Source: S015-6 sp964384945 (GTDB lineage Bacteria; Desulfobacterota; DSWW01). From it: a stretch of 64,000 nt of DNA. The notes beneath the pieces are model-generated. The model was not told the origin of the DNA. It saw only the letters and a list, made by a program, of their open reading frames with translations, and made no database searches. The stretch lies in NCBI GenBank assembly GCA_964384945.1, contig CAYLMK010000015.1, forward strand, positions 62,001 through 126,000, read 5' to 3'. Positions within the stretch are counted from its first letter, which is position 1, and every line of letters starts with the position of its first letter. This document shows positions 42,465 to 51,645 of the stretch, piece after piece. A program made the translations under genes and the position numbers.

Positions 42465-43769
42465 ATGACGATGACATCACGGTGCCTCGGTTTCTTCCTC
42501 ATCATCCTTTCAACCTGGCTGTGGCCGGCCCCGGCGGCTCGGGCCGATGTCGTCCCCGGAGATGTGATCGACAAATCGAACTGGCAGAAGGCCGACGGCC
42601 TCTTGCCCGAGCCCGTGCTCGACTGGGTGAAAAGGGGCGAATTCATCCTCAACGTGGGCGAACTCGACGTCGAAGACCCGACCAAGATCCGCTCCGACTA
42701 CGTTCTCGAGGCCTTCGAGACGAATCGAGGCAGGTACAGCCTGGACCAGAACGGAGGCATCATAGACAAGCAGACCGGAGAGCTCGCCCATTTCCTCGTT
42801 GGCTTTCCCTTCTCGGATCTCGATCCGCAGGACCCGATGGTCGTGGAGAAGCTCATGTACAACCATCTCTACGGTCAGCACGTGAACGGCTTCTTCAAGT
42901 TCCGATTCCAGCTCATCTGGGTCGCCCATGCGGGCTTCGAACGGGAGGTGGACTGTGTCTGGCAGGGGGCCTCCATGACGGGCTTCCCGGAGGCCAAGAA
43001 CCTTCCGAACGCGGCGGGTGTGGAGAAGTATTCGATCCTGGTCGTCCGAAAGCCCTACGACCTGGCAGGCACGGCGATCATGACGCACCGATTCCTGGAC
43101 CCGACCCAGGCGGACAACACCTTCGGTTACATCCCGGCCATCCGGAGGGTGCGTCGCATGAGCGCGGCCAACCGCTCGGACGCCTTCATCGGATCGGACG
43201 AATGCGTGGACGACGTGAACGGGTACGACGGAAAGGTGCCTGCCTTCGACTGGAAACTGCTGCGGGTGCAGGATGCCCTGATCGCTTTCCTGCCCGGCGT
43301 CTATCCGTTCGTGCAGAACCGATACGGGGAATGGGAGACGACCAAGGACGTCAAGCGCGTGATCTACGGATACGAGGTCGAAGGCTGGCAGGGCGCTCCC
43401 TGGGCCCCCACGAACCTCGTCTGGGTGAAGAGGCCGGTCTACGTCATCGAGATGACCCCGAAAGACCGTTACTACAATTACGGAACCCACTACATCTGGG
43501 CGAGCCCGGAGACGTACGCCTGCCCCTTCAAGGTGGTCAACGACCGGGCCGGCCAGTACTGGAAATCCCTTTACATGGTCAACACCTTCGTGCAGAGCGC
43601 GGACAAGAAGATGGCCGTGATCGCCGTGCCGGGCCAGAACGTGATCGACGAGCGGTACAAGCACGCCACGATCACGCAGATTCTCAACCCGGAGAATCCC
43701 TGGACCATGAAGGCGAGGCTGAACCTGGATGACTTCTCCATGGCGGGCTTTCAGAAGTTCTGCAAATAA
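42465..43769 (+). CDS. DUF1329-family (LolA-like fold) exported protein
   Basis: This 434-residue exported protein has a signal peptide ending PAARAD at about residue 26. The DUF1329 pattern includes FPFSDLDPQDP, VDCVWQGASMTGFPEAKN, SILVVRKPYDLAGTAIMTHRF, RRVRRMSAANRSDAFIGSD and YVIEMTPKDRYYNYGTHYIW. Such proteins are predicted to have a LolA/LolB-like fold that binds lipophilic compounds in the periplasm, partnered with DUF1302 barrels. ATG 42465 follows GGGGAGG. It sits in the middle of the catabolic cluster and supports uptake of a hydrophobic substrate. Confidence 0.88.
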   Translation: MTMTSRCLGFFLIILSTWLWPAPAARADVVPGDVIDKSNWQKADGLLPEPVLDWVKRGEFILNVGELDVEDPTKIRSDYVLEAFETNRGRYSLDQNGGIIDKQTGELAHFLVGFPFSDLDPQDPMVVEKLMYNHLYGQHVNGFFKFRFQLIWVAHAGFEREVDCVWQGASMTGFPEAKNLPNAAGVEKYSILVVRKPYDLAGTAIMTHRFLDPTQADNTFGYIPAIRRVRRMSAANRSDAFIGSDECVDDVNGYDGKVPAFDWKLLRVQDALIAFLPGVYPFVQNRYGEWETTKDVKRVIYGYEVEGWQGAPWAPTNLVWVKRPVYVIEMTPKDRYYNYGTHYIWASPETYACPFKVVNDRAGQYWKSLYMVNTFVQSADKKMAVIAVPGQNVIDERYKHATITQILNPENPWTMKARLNLDDFSMAGFQKFCK

Positions 43770-43807
43770 GGCGAGAGGGGCATCGTTACGGAGAGAAAGG
43801 GGCTTTC

Positions 43808-44641
43808 ATGAGCGAGGCGAGTGCGGGACAGGGCGGACAGGTGACCTACGGGCGCCAGGGGCATGTGGGCTCGATCACGCTGAACAGGCCGGAGAAACGG
43901 AATGCCTTGAACCCCCGGGTCTGGGACGCCCTGGACGAGGCGGTCGCGCAGGCCGAGCGGGACAGGGAGGCCCGGGTCGTTCTCCTTCGAGGCGAGGGGC
44001 GGTCCTTTTGTGCCGGCCTGGACCTGAGCCCGGAAAACGATCTCTTCTCCGTCGTCTCGGATGCCCCGAGCGCGACGGCCAAGGTGGCGTTCTACCGGGA
44101 GGTGAGGCGGGTCCAGGCGATCCACACCCGCCTGGAGCGGCTTTTCAAGCCGACGATCGCGGTCATGCAGAGGCACTGCCTCGGTGCGGGTCTGGAGCTG
44201 GCGCTGTGCTGCGACATCCGGCTTTGCTCCGAGGGCACGCTGTTCGCGCTGCCCGAGGCGAGGCTGGGCTTCATCACCGACATCGGCGGGCTGCAGCGCC
44301 TGTCCAGGGCGGTCGGGCCGGGCCATGCGCGGGAGATCTCGTTCCGGGCGCACCGGTTCGATGCGCGCAAGGCCCTGGCAATGGGCCTCGTCAACGAGGT
44401 CTACCCGGACGAGGAGACCCTGATGCAGAAGGCGATGGAGATGGCCGAGGAGATCGCGGGCAACCCGCCGCTGGCCGTCCAGGGCGCCAAGGAGGTCTTC
44501 CTGTTCGATGGGGAGGTGAGCCTGGAAGAGTCGCTGGAGTACAATGCGGCCAGGTCCTCGATGATCGTGCCTTCCGAGGATCTGAAAGAGGCCATTTCCG
44601 CTTACATCGAGAAAAGAAAAGGAACCTTCAAAGGCGCGTGA
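43808..44641 (+). CDS. Crotonase-family enoyl-CoA hydratase/dienoyl-CoA isomerase-like
   Basis: This 277-residue crotonase-fold enzyme has the oxyanion-hole segment GEGRSFCAGLDLS (about 60-72) and the second site EARLGFITDIGGLQRLSRAVG. The Glu and Asp in that stretch are at the places used by delta3,5-delta2,4-dienoyl-CoA isomerase (ECH1), whose motif is ...DVGTLQRL. It may therefore isomerise dienoyl-CoA rather than hydrate, which fits the FadH-like reductase further along. It starts 38 bases after the DUF1329 gene. Confidence 0.87.
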   Translation: MSEASAGQGGQVTYGRQGHVGSITLNRPEKRNALNPRVWDALDEAVAQAERDREARVVLLRGEGRSFCAGLDLSPENDLFSVVSDAPSATAKVAFYREVRRVQAIHTRLERLFKPTIAVMQRHCLGAGLELALCCDIRLCSEGTLFALPEARLGFITDIGGLQRLSRAVGPGHAREISFRAHRFDARKALAMGLVNEVYPDEETLMQKAMEMAEEIAGNPPLAVQGAKEVFLFDGEVSLEESLEYNAARSSMIVPSEDLKEAISAYIEKRKGTFKGA

Positions 44642-44775
44642 ATGGGAAAAGAATCAGCTCTTCGCTGTTCGCCATTCGCTGTCAGTCCCCCGGCCCGCCA
44701 AGCCTTGGCGGGTTCTCCGGCAGTGGGGTGCGCGGAGGCGCTAACAGCTAAAGCCTAAGGGCCAATAGCCGATGG
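44642..44775. repeat. Intergenic heptad-repeat hairpin element, copy C
   Basis: The gap after the crotonase gene opens with seven-base units (TTCGCTG, TTCGCCA, TTCGCTG) and closes with GCTAACA, GCTAAAG and related units. Between them is a perfect hairpin, CCCGCCAAG, a single C, and CTTGGCGGG. The layout of heptads, GC-rich hairpin, heptads is shared with copies A and B. Confidence 0.6.
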
Positions 44776-44811
44776 ACTTGCAGCCACTTTGCCAACGGAA
44801 AGGAAAGACAC

Positions 44812-46311
44812 ATGCCGGACTATGACGTGGTGGTCGTTGGCGCCGGAAACGCGGGCATGACCGGCTCGGCGGCGCTGGCGCAGAAGGGCCTGAAGGTGTT
44901 GCTCCTGGAGAAGCACAACATCCCCGGGGGCTGCGGGACGAGTTTCTGCCGGGGACGGTTTGAATTCGAGGTCGCCCTTCACCAGCTGAGCGGGATGGGA
45001 TCCCCGGAGAATCCGGGCCCGCTGCGGACCATGCTGCAGAGCCTCGGCGTGCTCGATGACCTCGCGTTCGTGGAGATCCCGGAGCTTTTCCGTGTCGTCA
45101 TGCCGGGCACCATCGATGTGCGGCTTCCGACGGACAAGGGGAAGGTGGTCGCCGAGCTGCAGCGCCACTTCCCCAAGGAGAAGGAGGCCATCGAGAAGTT
45201 CTTCGACCTGCTTTACGCCTTCGCCACGCAGATGCTCTCGGTCTTCTACTTCAAGGATCCGGACGCATCCCGGCAGAAATACCCGGTCCTTTACGAGTAC
45301 GGCTTCAAGAACTGCCAGGAGGTGCTCGACAGCTTCTTCTCGGACCCCCTGCTCAAGGCGGTGGTGAGTGTCTACTGGGGCTACATCGGAATGCCTCCGA
45401 ACCGCCTGTCCTTCGCCTACCTGGCGATTCTTTATTTCAGCTTCATTGAATTCAAGGCCTATCACGTCAAGGGCGGCTCGCAGGCCCTTTCGAACGCGAT
45501 CGTGAACAAGTTCCTCTCGTACGGGGGGGAGGTGCGGTTCAACTGCGGCGTCAAGAAGATCGAGGTCGCCGAAGGCGCGGTCCGGGGCGTGGTGACCGAG
45601 CACGGGGAGAGGATTTCCGCGCGGGCCGTCCTGTCCAACGCCTCTCCCGTGGCCACCTATCTCCAGCTCATCGATCCCGCGCACGTGCCCGATCAGGTCC
45701 ATTACGAGATGCGGGGCCGAAGCCTGAGCATGTCCGGCTTCACGCTCTACATGGGGCTCGACTGCGCGCCCGGGGAAATCGGCATCCGGGACTCGACGAG
45801 CTTCATCATGTCCAACACGGAGATCGGGGACAAGGTCTACGACCGGATGCGGAATCTTCACGTGGAGGACGACCTGATGGTGCTCAGTTGCTATAATATC
45901 GCCGACCCCGACTTCTCCCCGCCGGGGACCAGCCAGGTGAGCCTCGTGACCCTGAAGTTCGGCGAGCCCTGGCTTCGGCTTCCTCCGACCGAATACTTCC
46001 GGGAGAAGTACCGGTCCGCCGAGAACATGATGCGCATCCTGGAGAAGGTCTACCCGGGCATCCGCGACCGGATCGAAGAGCTCGAAGTGGGCACGCCCCT
46101 GACGCACATGCGCTACCTCGGCCATCCGGCCGGCGCGATTTACGGTTTCGAGGCGCAGATGAAGGATTCGCTGTTCTTCCAGCCCGGGGGCGCCTCCCCG
46201 ATCCGAGGCCTGTATTTCGCGAGCGGCTGGTCCGGGGACCCCGGGTTCCAGCCGACCCTGGAGTCGGGCAAGGCGGCGGCCAAGAACATCCTGAAAGAAC
46301 TCGGTGCATAG
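44812..46311 (+). CDS. FAD-dependent oxidoreductase (phytoene-desaturase/CrtI-like)
   Basis: This 499-residue flavoprotein starts DVVVVGAGNAGMTGSAALA, the FAD-binding GxGxxG, followed by LLLEKHNIPGGCGTSFCRGRF with the GG motif of the CrtI family. The C-terminal FAD motif is GLYFASGWSGDPGFQPTLESGKAAAKNIL. Such enzymes desaturate, saturate or isomerise hydrophobic isoprenoid or ring substrates; no exact substrate can be read. It is translationally close to the next gene, a flavin reductase, which may deliver electrons to it. Confidence 0.87.
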   Translation: MPDYDVVVVGAGNAGMTGSAALAQKGLKVLLLEKHNIPGGCGTSFCRGRFEFEVALHQLSGMGSPENPGPLRTMLQSLGVLDDLAFVEIPELFRVVMPGTIDVRLPTDKGKVVAELQRHFPKEKEAIEKFFDLLYAFATQMLSVFYFKDPDASRQKYPVLYEYGFKNCQEVLDSFFSDPLLKAVVSVYWGYIGMPPNRLSFAYLAILYFSFIEFKAYHVKGGSQALSNAIVNKFLSYGGEVRFNCGVKKIEVAEGAVRGVVTEHGERISARAVLSNASPVATYLQLIDPAHVPDQVHYEMRGRSLSMSGFTLYMGLDCAPGEIGIRDSTSFIMSNTEIGDKVYDRMRNLHVEDDLMVLSCYNIADPDFSPPGTSQVSLVTLKFGEPWLRLPPTEYFREKYRSAENMMRILEKVYPGIRDRIEELEVGTPLTHMRYLGHPAGAIYGFEAQMKDSLFFQPGGASPIRGLYFASGWSGDPGFQPTLESGKAAAKNILKELGA

Positions 46312-46324
46312 GAAGGGGTTGAAC

Positions 46325-47482
46325 ATGAGCAAGGGCGTATTCGAGGCCTTCGACGGCTACCAGGAAGTTGCCGACGCGCTGGAGATGAGCAGGAAGCTCG
46401 GCGTGAACTACACGGCGGACAGGGACCTTGCGGACCGCTACATCCGGAGACTGCACCCCTCGCGTATGCGTCTGCGGGTCACGGACATTTTCGACGAGAC
46501 GGGGAGCACCAAGACGTTCCGGCTGGTTGCGGAAGATCCTCCGCTGCCCCCCTTTCAGGCAGGCCAGTACATCGCGCTCGCCGTAGAGGTCGACGGCGTG
46601 AGGACCAGCCGGCCTTACAGCATCGCCTCGCCTCCGAACCAGCTCGGCTTCTACGAAATCACGGTGCGGCGGGTCGAGGACGGGGTGGTCTCCAACTACC
46701 TGCTCGACCGTGTCCGGCAGGGGGACGTACTCGAGAGCTCCGGGCCCGTGGGCGAGTTCACCTACAACCCGATCTTCCACAAGAAGACCATGGTCTGTAT
46801 CGCGGGCGGGTGCGGCATCACGCCGTTCATGAGCATGATCCGGGAGATCCTGGAATGCGGCATCGACCGCACGGTCCATCTGTTTTACGGGAACAAGAGC
46901 CTGGATGACGTGATCTTTCACGAGACCTTCCTCGTGCTTTCGGAGCGATTCGAGAACTTTCACTACTATCCGGTGATCGAAGAGCCGCCGGACGGCTACG
47001 AGGGCTGCCGCGGCTTCATCACGGGCAGGCTCGTCAAGGAGATCCTGGGAGACCTGGACGACAAGACCTTCTACCTTTGCGGCCCGCGGGCCATGTACGA
47101 CTTCTGCCTGCCCGAACTGCAGGGCCTGGGCATCCCCCGGAGCAGGCTGCGCAGGGAGGTCTACGGCGCTCCGGCCGACATCACCCGCGATGTCGGCTGG
47201 CCGGCCGGGGTGAGGGGCGGAGACACCTTCACGGTGAAGGTCAAGGGCAAGGGCGGATTTGCGGCGAAGGCGCGGGAGTCCCTGCTCGCCGCGCTGGAGA
47301 AGCACGGGTACGTGCTCCCGGCCCTGTGCCGCTCCGGGGAGTGCAGCATGTGCAGGGTGAAGCTCCTTGCGGGAAAGGTGTTTCAGCCCGCCGGGGTGCT
47401 CCTTCGAAAATCGGACAGGCAGTTCGGCTACATCCATTCCTGCGCCGCCTACCCGCTGGAGGATCTGGAGATCTCGCTATGA
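46325..47482 (+). CDS. FAD/NAD(P)-binding ferredoxin-reductase-like protein with C-terminal 2Fe-2S domain
   Basis: This 385-residue electron-transfer protein resembles the reductase parts of phenol/toluene and PaaE-type systems. The FAD site is RPYSIASPPNQ (RxYS), the NAD(P) site starts CIAGGCGITPFMSMIRE, and the C-terminal 2Fe-2S site is LCRSGECSMCRVKL with a fourth Cys in IHSCAAYP (CxxxxCxxC...C). The C-terminal plant-type ferredoxin domain is as in PaaE. It would pass electrons between NAD(P)H and a partner such as the CrtI-like protein or the glycyl-radical cluster's other flavoproteins. It begins 13 bases after the FAD oxidoreductase and its stop overlaps the hotdog gene. Confidence 0.9.
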   Translation: MSKGVFEAFDGYQEVADALEMSRKLGVNYTADRDLADRYIRRLHPSRMRLRVTDIFDETGSTKTFRLVAEDPPLPPFQAGQYIALAVEVDGVRTSRPYSIASPPNQLGFYEITVRRVEDGVVSNYLLDRVRQGDVLESSGPVGEFTYNPIFHKKTMVCIAGGCGITPFMSMIREILECGIDRTVHLFYGNKSLDDVIFHETFLVLSERFENFHYYPVIEEPPDGYEGCRGFITGRLVKEILGDLDDKTFYLCGPRAMYDFCLPELQGLGIPRSRLRREVYGAPADITRDVGWPAGVRGGDTFTVKVKGKGGFAAKARESLLAALEKHGYVLPALCRSGECSMCRVKLLAGKVFQPAGVLLRKSDRQFGYIHSCAAYPLEDLEISL

Positions 47483-47961
47483 TCGAGGGAAAATACAGGC
47501 ATGCGGCGCGCTACGTGGAAACCGGCGTGGAGGGCATCCGGAGGACCGGGCTCAGGGTGCTGGAGATGCGGGACCGCCGTGTGAAGACCCGGATGCCCCT
47601 CGAGGGGAACGTGAACCACGTGGGGATCATGTATGCCGGCTCGCTCTTCACCATCGGTGAATGCATGGGGGGAGCCATTTACGGGGTGGCCCTGGACACC
47701 CGGAGGTTCTTTCCGATCGTCAAGGAGCTCACGATCCGGTTCCGGCGGCCTGCCGTAACCGACGTGACCCTCGAATGTGAAATGGGCGAGGAAGAGGCGG
47801 AGCGGATCCAGAAGGAGGCCGAGGAGAAGGGGAAGGCCGACTACAGCCTGGATCTGGAGATCAAGGACGCCAACGGCGAGGTCGTATCGATCGTGCACGG
47901 GGTCTGGCAGATCCGAAAGCTCCCGGAGGGGATGGAAAGCCCGTTCCCGAAGGGGCAGTGA
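47479..47961 (+). CDS. Hotdog-fold protein (PaaI/YiiD-like thioesterase family)
   Basis: This 160-residue protein has the hotdog core: RMPLEGNVNHVGIMYAGSLFTIGECMGG, with Asn/His then a central helix, followed by the strands KELTIRFRRPAVTDVTLECEM and YSLDLEIKDANGEVVSIVHGVWQIRK. This is the DUF4442/YiiD-like layout. The role is probably acyl-CoA hydrolysis or binding. Its ATG overlaps the preceding gene's stop (TATGA), so the two are coupled. Substrate is unknown. Confidence 0.8.
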   Translation: MIEGKYRHAARYVETGVEGIRRTGLRVLEMRDRRVKTRMPLEGNVNHVGIMYAGSLFTIGECMGGAIYGVALDTRRFFPIVKELTIRFRRPAVTDVTLECEMGEEEAERIQKEAEEKGKADYSLDLEIKDANGEVVSIVHGVWQIRKLPEGMESPFPKGQ

Positions 47962-48059
47962 GAACGACACGATCGATCGTCCCGGAAGGACCGAAGCGGG
48001 AATCTTCGAAACGTATCGGGCACGGGCACACGATCGAACGATGCGAGAGGAAGAACGAA

Positions 48060-50066
48060 ATGGAGATCATCAAGCTTCTGGAGCCGATTACGATCAACGG
48101 TCTCAAGATACCGAACCGGACGGTCATGCCCTCCATGGGCCTGGCCTACACGAACGACTATACCCTGACCGAGCGCTTCAAGGCCTTCTACCGGGAGAGG
48201 GCCGAGGGGGGGGTCGGCTTGATGACCGTCGGGCCGATCGCCATTGACAAGGCGGGCAGCGCCCCGTTCATGCCCGCGCTTTTCGATGACCAGTATGTGG
48301 AGCCCCTCCGGGTCTTTATCGACGAGCTGCACCGGCACACGGAGACGAAGGTGGCCACCCAGCTCATTCACCTGGGGCGGGCCGCCTTCTCCATGATAAC
48401 GGGCGTGCCGTCGATCGCCCCTTCGCCCGTGCCGAGCAAGCTGAGCGGAGAGACCCCGCGCGAGATGACCCTGGAGGATATCGAGGCGGTGCAAGACGCC
48501 TACGTGCAGGCGGCAAGACGGGCGAAGGAGGCGGGCTTCGACTTTGTCGAGGTTCTGGCCTGCACCGGCTACCTCATCAGCCAGTTTCTCTCCCCGGTGA
48601 CGAACAGGCGGACCGACGCGTACGGCGGGCCCATCGAAAACAGGATGCGCTTCGGCCTCGAGGTGATCGCCCGCGTGCGCGAGGTCCTCGGCAAGGACTT
48701 CCCGCTGGGGGTCCGGATCGCAGGGAACGACTTCATGGAGGGAGGCCACACGAACGAGGAGGCCGGCATCTTCGCGGCCGAGGCCGTCAAGGCGGGCGTG
48801 GATGCCGTCAATGTCACGGGCGGATGGCACGAGACCTACGTGCCGCAGCTCAACACGAGCGTGCCGCCGGGCACCTATGTCTATCTCGCGCGGGGCATCA
48901 AGGAGAGGGTGAGCGTGCCGGTCTTTGCCTCCAACCGCCTCGGCGATCCGTTCGTCGCCGAGCGGGCGCTTCGGTCCGGGGCCTGCGATATGGTCTGCTG
49001 GGGCAGGCCGCTCATCGCGGATCCCGAGCTTCCAAAGAAGGTGAAGGAAGGGCGCTTCGACGAAATCGTCCCCTGCATCGCCTGCAACCAGGGCTGCTTC
49101 GACTCCATCTTTTCCGCCTCTGCGGTCTTCTGCATCATGAATCCCAGGGCGGGAAGGGAGCTGGAGCTTGAAGTCCGCAGGACCGCGCGCCCGAAGCGGG
49201 TGATGGTTGCCGGGGGCGGGCCGGCCGGCATGGAGTTCGCGCTCACGGCGGCCCAGGCGGGCCACAAGGTTACCCTGTACGAGAAGCAGCCTGTCCTGGG
49301 CGGCCAGGTCAACCTGGCCAAGGCCTCTCCCGGCAAGGCGGATCTGGGCAGAATCATCGAGAGCATGCGCGGCCGGATGAAGCGCTACGGCGTGAAGGTG
49401 GAACTGGACTCCGCACTCACCCCGGAGGCGATCAAGAAGGAGAGGCCGGACGTCCTGGCCGTGGCCTCGGGGGCCGTGCCTGCGGATATCAGGGTGCCCG
49501 GAATCGACAAGCCCCACGTGCACTGCGCGTGGGATGTGCTGATGGAGCGGGTGCCGGACATCGGAAAGAATGTCGTGATCGTGGGCGGCAACGCGACGGG
49601 CTGCGAGACGGCCCACTTCCTGACCGCCATGGGCACGCCGGACCCCGCGGTCTTCACCTTTCTCATGTATCACACGGCCGAGAATCCCGAGTCCGCCAAG
49701 AAGCTTCTTCATCACGCGGGCAGGAAAATCACCGTGGTGGAAATGGTCAGCCGCCTGGCGGGCAACGTGGGCCGGTCGGCCCGGTGGCCCCTGATGAAGA
49801 GTCTGCGGATGATGGGGGTGGACCTGCGGCGCGGGGCCCGGCTGCTCGAGATCCGGGACGACTCGGTCCTCGTGGAGACCGAGCAGGGGCGGGAATCCAT
49901 TCCGGCCGACACCGTGATCCTGGCCGTGGGGTCCCGGCCCGTCAACGATCTGGCCGCGAAGGTCATGACGGCGGGCGTGAAGGTCGTCACCCTCGGGGAC
50001 GCAAAGGAGCCGAGGAAGCTCACCGAGGCGATCCGGGAAGGGTTCGAGGAGGCACTGAAGCTGTAA
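48060..50066 (+). CDS. Fe-S flavoenzyme of the OYE/2,4-dienoyl-CoA reductase (FadH-like) family
   Basis: This 668-residue enzyme has an N-terminal FMN TIM barrel (about 1-340; PITINGLKIPNRTVMPSMGLAY, HLGRA, SPVTNRRTDAYGG), a 4Fe-4S site CIACNQGCF...FCIMNPRAG (CxxCxxxC...C, about 340-360) and a C-terminal FAD/NAD module (VMVAGGGPAGMEFALTAAQAG; then VVIVGGNATGCETAHFL). This is the architecture of FadH and related enoate reductases of anaerobes. It could reduce a dienoyl-CoA or enone formed in the pathway. It follows the hotdog gene by 98 bases and closes the cluster. Confidence 0.92.
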   Translation: MEIIKLLEPITINGLKIPNRTVMPSMGLAYTNDYTLTERFKAFYRERAEGGVGLMTVGPIAIDKAGSAPFMPALFDDQYVEPLRVFIDELHRHTETKVATQLIHLGRAAFSMITGVPSIAPSPVPSKLSGETPREMTLEDIEAVQDAYVQAARRAKEAGFDFVEVLACTGYLISQFLSPVTNRRTDAYGGPIENRMRFGLEVIARVREVLGKDFPLGVRIAGNDFMEGGHTNEEAGIFAAEAVKAGVDAVNVTGGWHETYVPQLNTSVPPGTYVYLARGIKERVSVPVFASNRLGDPFVAERALRSGACDMVCWGRPLIADPELPKKVKEGRFDEIVPCIACNQGCFDSIFSASAVFCIMNPRAGRELELEVRRTARPKRVMVAGGGPAGMEFALTAAQAGHKVTLYEKQPVLGGQVNLAKASPGKADLGRIIESMRGRMKRYGVKVELDSALTPEAIKKERPDVLAVASGAVPADIRVPGIDKPHVHCAWDVLMERVPDIGKNVVIVGGNATGCETAHFLTAMGTPDPAVFTFLMYHTAENPESAKKLLHHAGRKITVVEMVSRLAGNVGRSARWPLMKSLRMMGVDLRRGARLLEIRDDSVLVETEQGRESIPADTVILAVGSRPVNDLAAKVMTAGVKVVTLGDAKEPRKLTEAIREGFEEALKL

Positions 50067-50346
50067 CGGGCGGTCCCTGTCCCGGCGCGGTTTTCTCGGG
50101 CCCCTTCCAGCAGGGGGGAAGCGCCCGGTTCCCGAGGGCGTCGCGAGCCAAGCGCCCCGATCCCCCGGCTTCTTCGTGCACTCGATGCTTTCGACAGACT
50201 GCGGCGTGCCAACGCCTCGGGATCCCTCCGGTCGCCGTTTTTCCTGCTGCCCCCTGCCCTTCGTGACGATTCCCCCCTTAAAGTGTAGAATGGCGAGCGG
50301 ACATGCAAGCGATCTCCCAACGAGACTCCGGAATCGGTGATGCGGA

Positions 50347-51612
50347 ATGAACAAAAAGACACTGCCCTTTTCCAAAGAAACGCTGGCCTCGATCCTGGAA
50401 AGGCATCCGACGCCCTTTCATCTTTATGACGAGAGGGCGATCCGGCAAAACGCGCGTGCGTTGCTCAAGGCCTTTTCGTGGAACCCGGGGTTCAGGGAGT
50501 ACTATGCCGTCAAGGCGGCGCCGAACCCCTATCTTCTCAAGATCCTCGTGAAAGAGGGCTTCGGGGCCGACTGCAGTTCTCTTCCCGAACTCTTGCTCGC
50601 GGAAAAGGTGGGTGTTGTCGGCGAGAACATCATGTTCACCTCCAACGACACCCCGCCCGAGGAATTCCGCAAGGCCAAGGCGCTCGGGGCCATCATCAAC
50701 CTGGACGACATCACGCACATTCCGGTCCTGGAGGCCTGCGCCGGGCTGCCCGAGACGATCTGCTTTCGTTACAATCCCGGGCCCCTCAAGAGGGGGAACG
50801 TGATCATCGGGCATCCGGAGGAGGCCAAGTACGGCTTCACGCGGGCGCAGCTCTTCGAAGGCTATCGCACAGTCCGCGACAAGGGGGTCAGGCGGTTCGG
50901 CATCCACACCATGGTTGCCTCCAACGAACTCGATCCGATGTATTTCGTCGAGACGGCGGAAATCCTCTTCCAACTCGTTGCGGAGATCTCTTACGAATTG
51001 GGCATCCGGTTCGACTTCGTCAACCTGGGCGGCGGCGTGGGCATCCCTTACAGGCCCGAGGACTCTCCCGTCGATCTGCGCGCGGTCAGCGAAGGGATAC
51101 GCCGGCGCTACGAAGCGATCATCGAGGGAGGCGGCTGGGGTCCGCTGGATCTTTTCATGGAGTGCGGCAGGTACATCACCGGCCCTTACGGCTACCTGGT
51201 CGCCAGGGTGCGGCACATCAAGAAAACGTACAGGAACTTCGCCGGCCTGGATGCGTGCATGGCCGACCTGATGCGGCCGGCCATGTACGGTGCCTACCAT
51301 CACATCACGGTCGTCGGCAAGGAAAACGCCCGCCCGACCGTGATGTACGATGTCACCGGATCCCTTTGTGAAAACAACGACAAGTTCGCGATCGACCGCA
51401 TGCTCCCGGAACTCGAGCCGGGGGACGTCGTCGTCATTCACGATGCGGGCGCTCACGGTCACGCGATGGGGTTCAACTACAACGGAAAGCTCCGCTCCGC
51501 GGAGCTTCTCCTCCGGGAGGACGGCACGGTGCAACGGATTCGAAGGGCCGAGACGGTCGAGGACCACTTCGCGACCCTGGATTTCGAAGGGCTGGGCGGT
51601 TTTCCCGTGTGA
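50347..51612 (+). CDS. lysA: Diaminopimelate decarboxylase-type PLP enzyme
   Basis: This 421-residue fold-III PLP decarboxylase has the Schiff-base Lys in YYAVKAAPNPYLL, the phosphate loop NLGGGVGIPYRPED, the ECGRYITGPYGYLV segment, the active-site Cys in SLCENNDKF, and the C-terminal YNGKLRSAELLL. This is the LysA plan, converting meso-diaminopimelate to lysine; ornithine/arginine-type relatives are possible. It is a stand-alone gene after a 280-base gap in which no feature was recognised. Confidence 0.87.
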   Translation: MNKKTLPFSKETLASILERHPTPFHLYDERAIRQNARALLKAFSWNPGFREYYAVKAAPNPYLLKILVKEGFGADCSSLPELLLAEKVGVVGENIMFTSNDTPPEEFRKAKALGAIINLDDITHIPVLEACAGLPETICFRYNPGPLKRGNVIIGHPEEAKYGFTRAQLFEGYRTVRDKGVRRFGIHTMVASNELDPMYFVETAEILFQLVAEISYELGIRFDFVNLGGGVGIPYRPEDSPVDLRAVSEGIRRRYEAIIEGGGWGPLDLFMECGRYITGPYGYLVARVRHIKKTYRNFAGLDACMADLMRPAMYGAYHHITVVGKENARPTVMYDVTGSLCENNDKFAIDRMLPELEPGDVVVIHDAGAHGHAMGFNYNGKLRSAELLLREDGTVQRIRRAETVEDHFATLDFEGLGGFPV

Positions 51613-51645
51613 GACGATGGGAAGGCTTTTGCAGGGGCGATTCGG

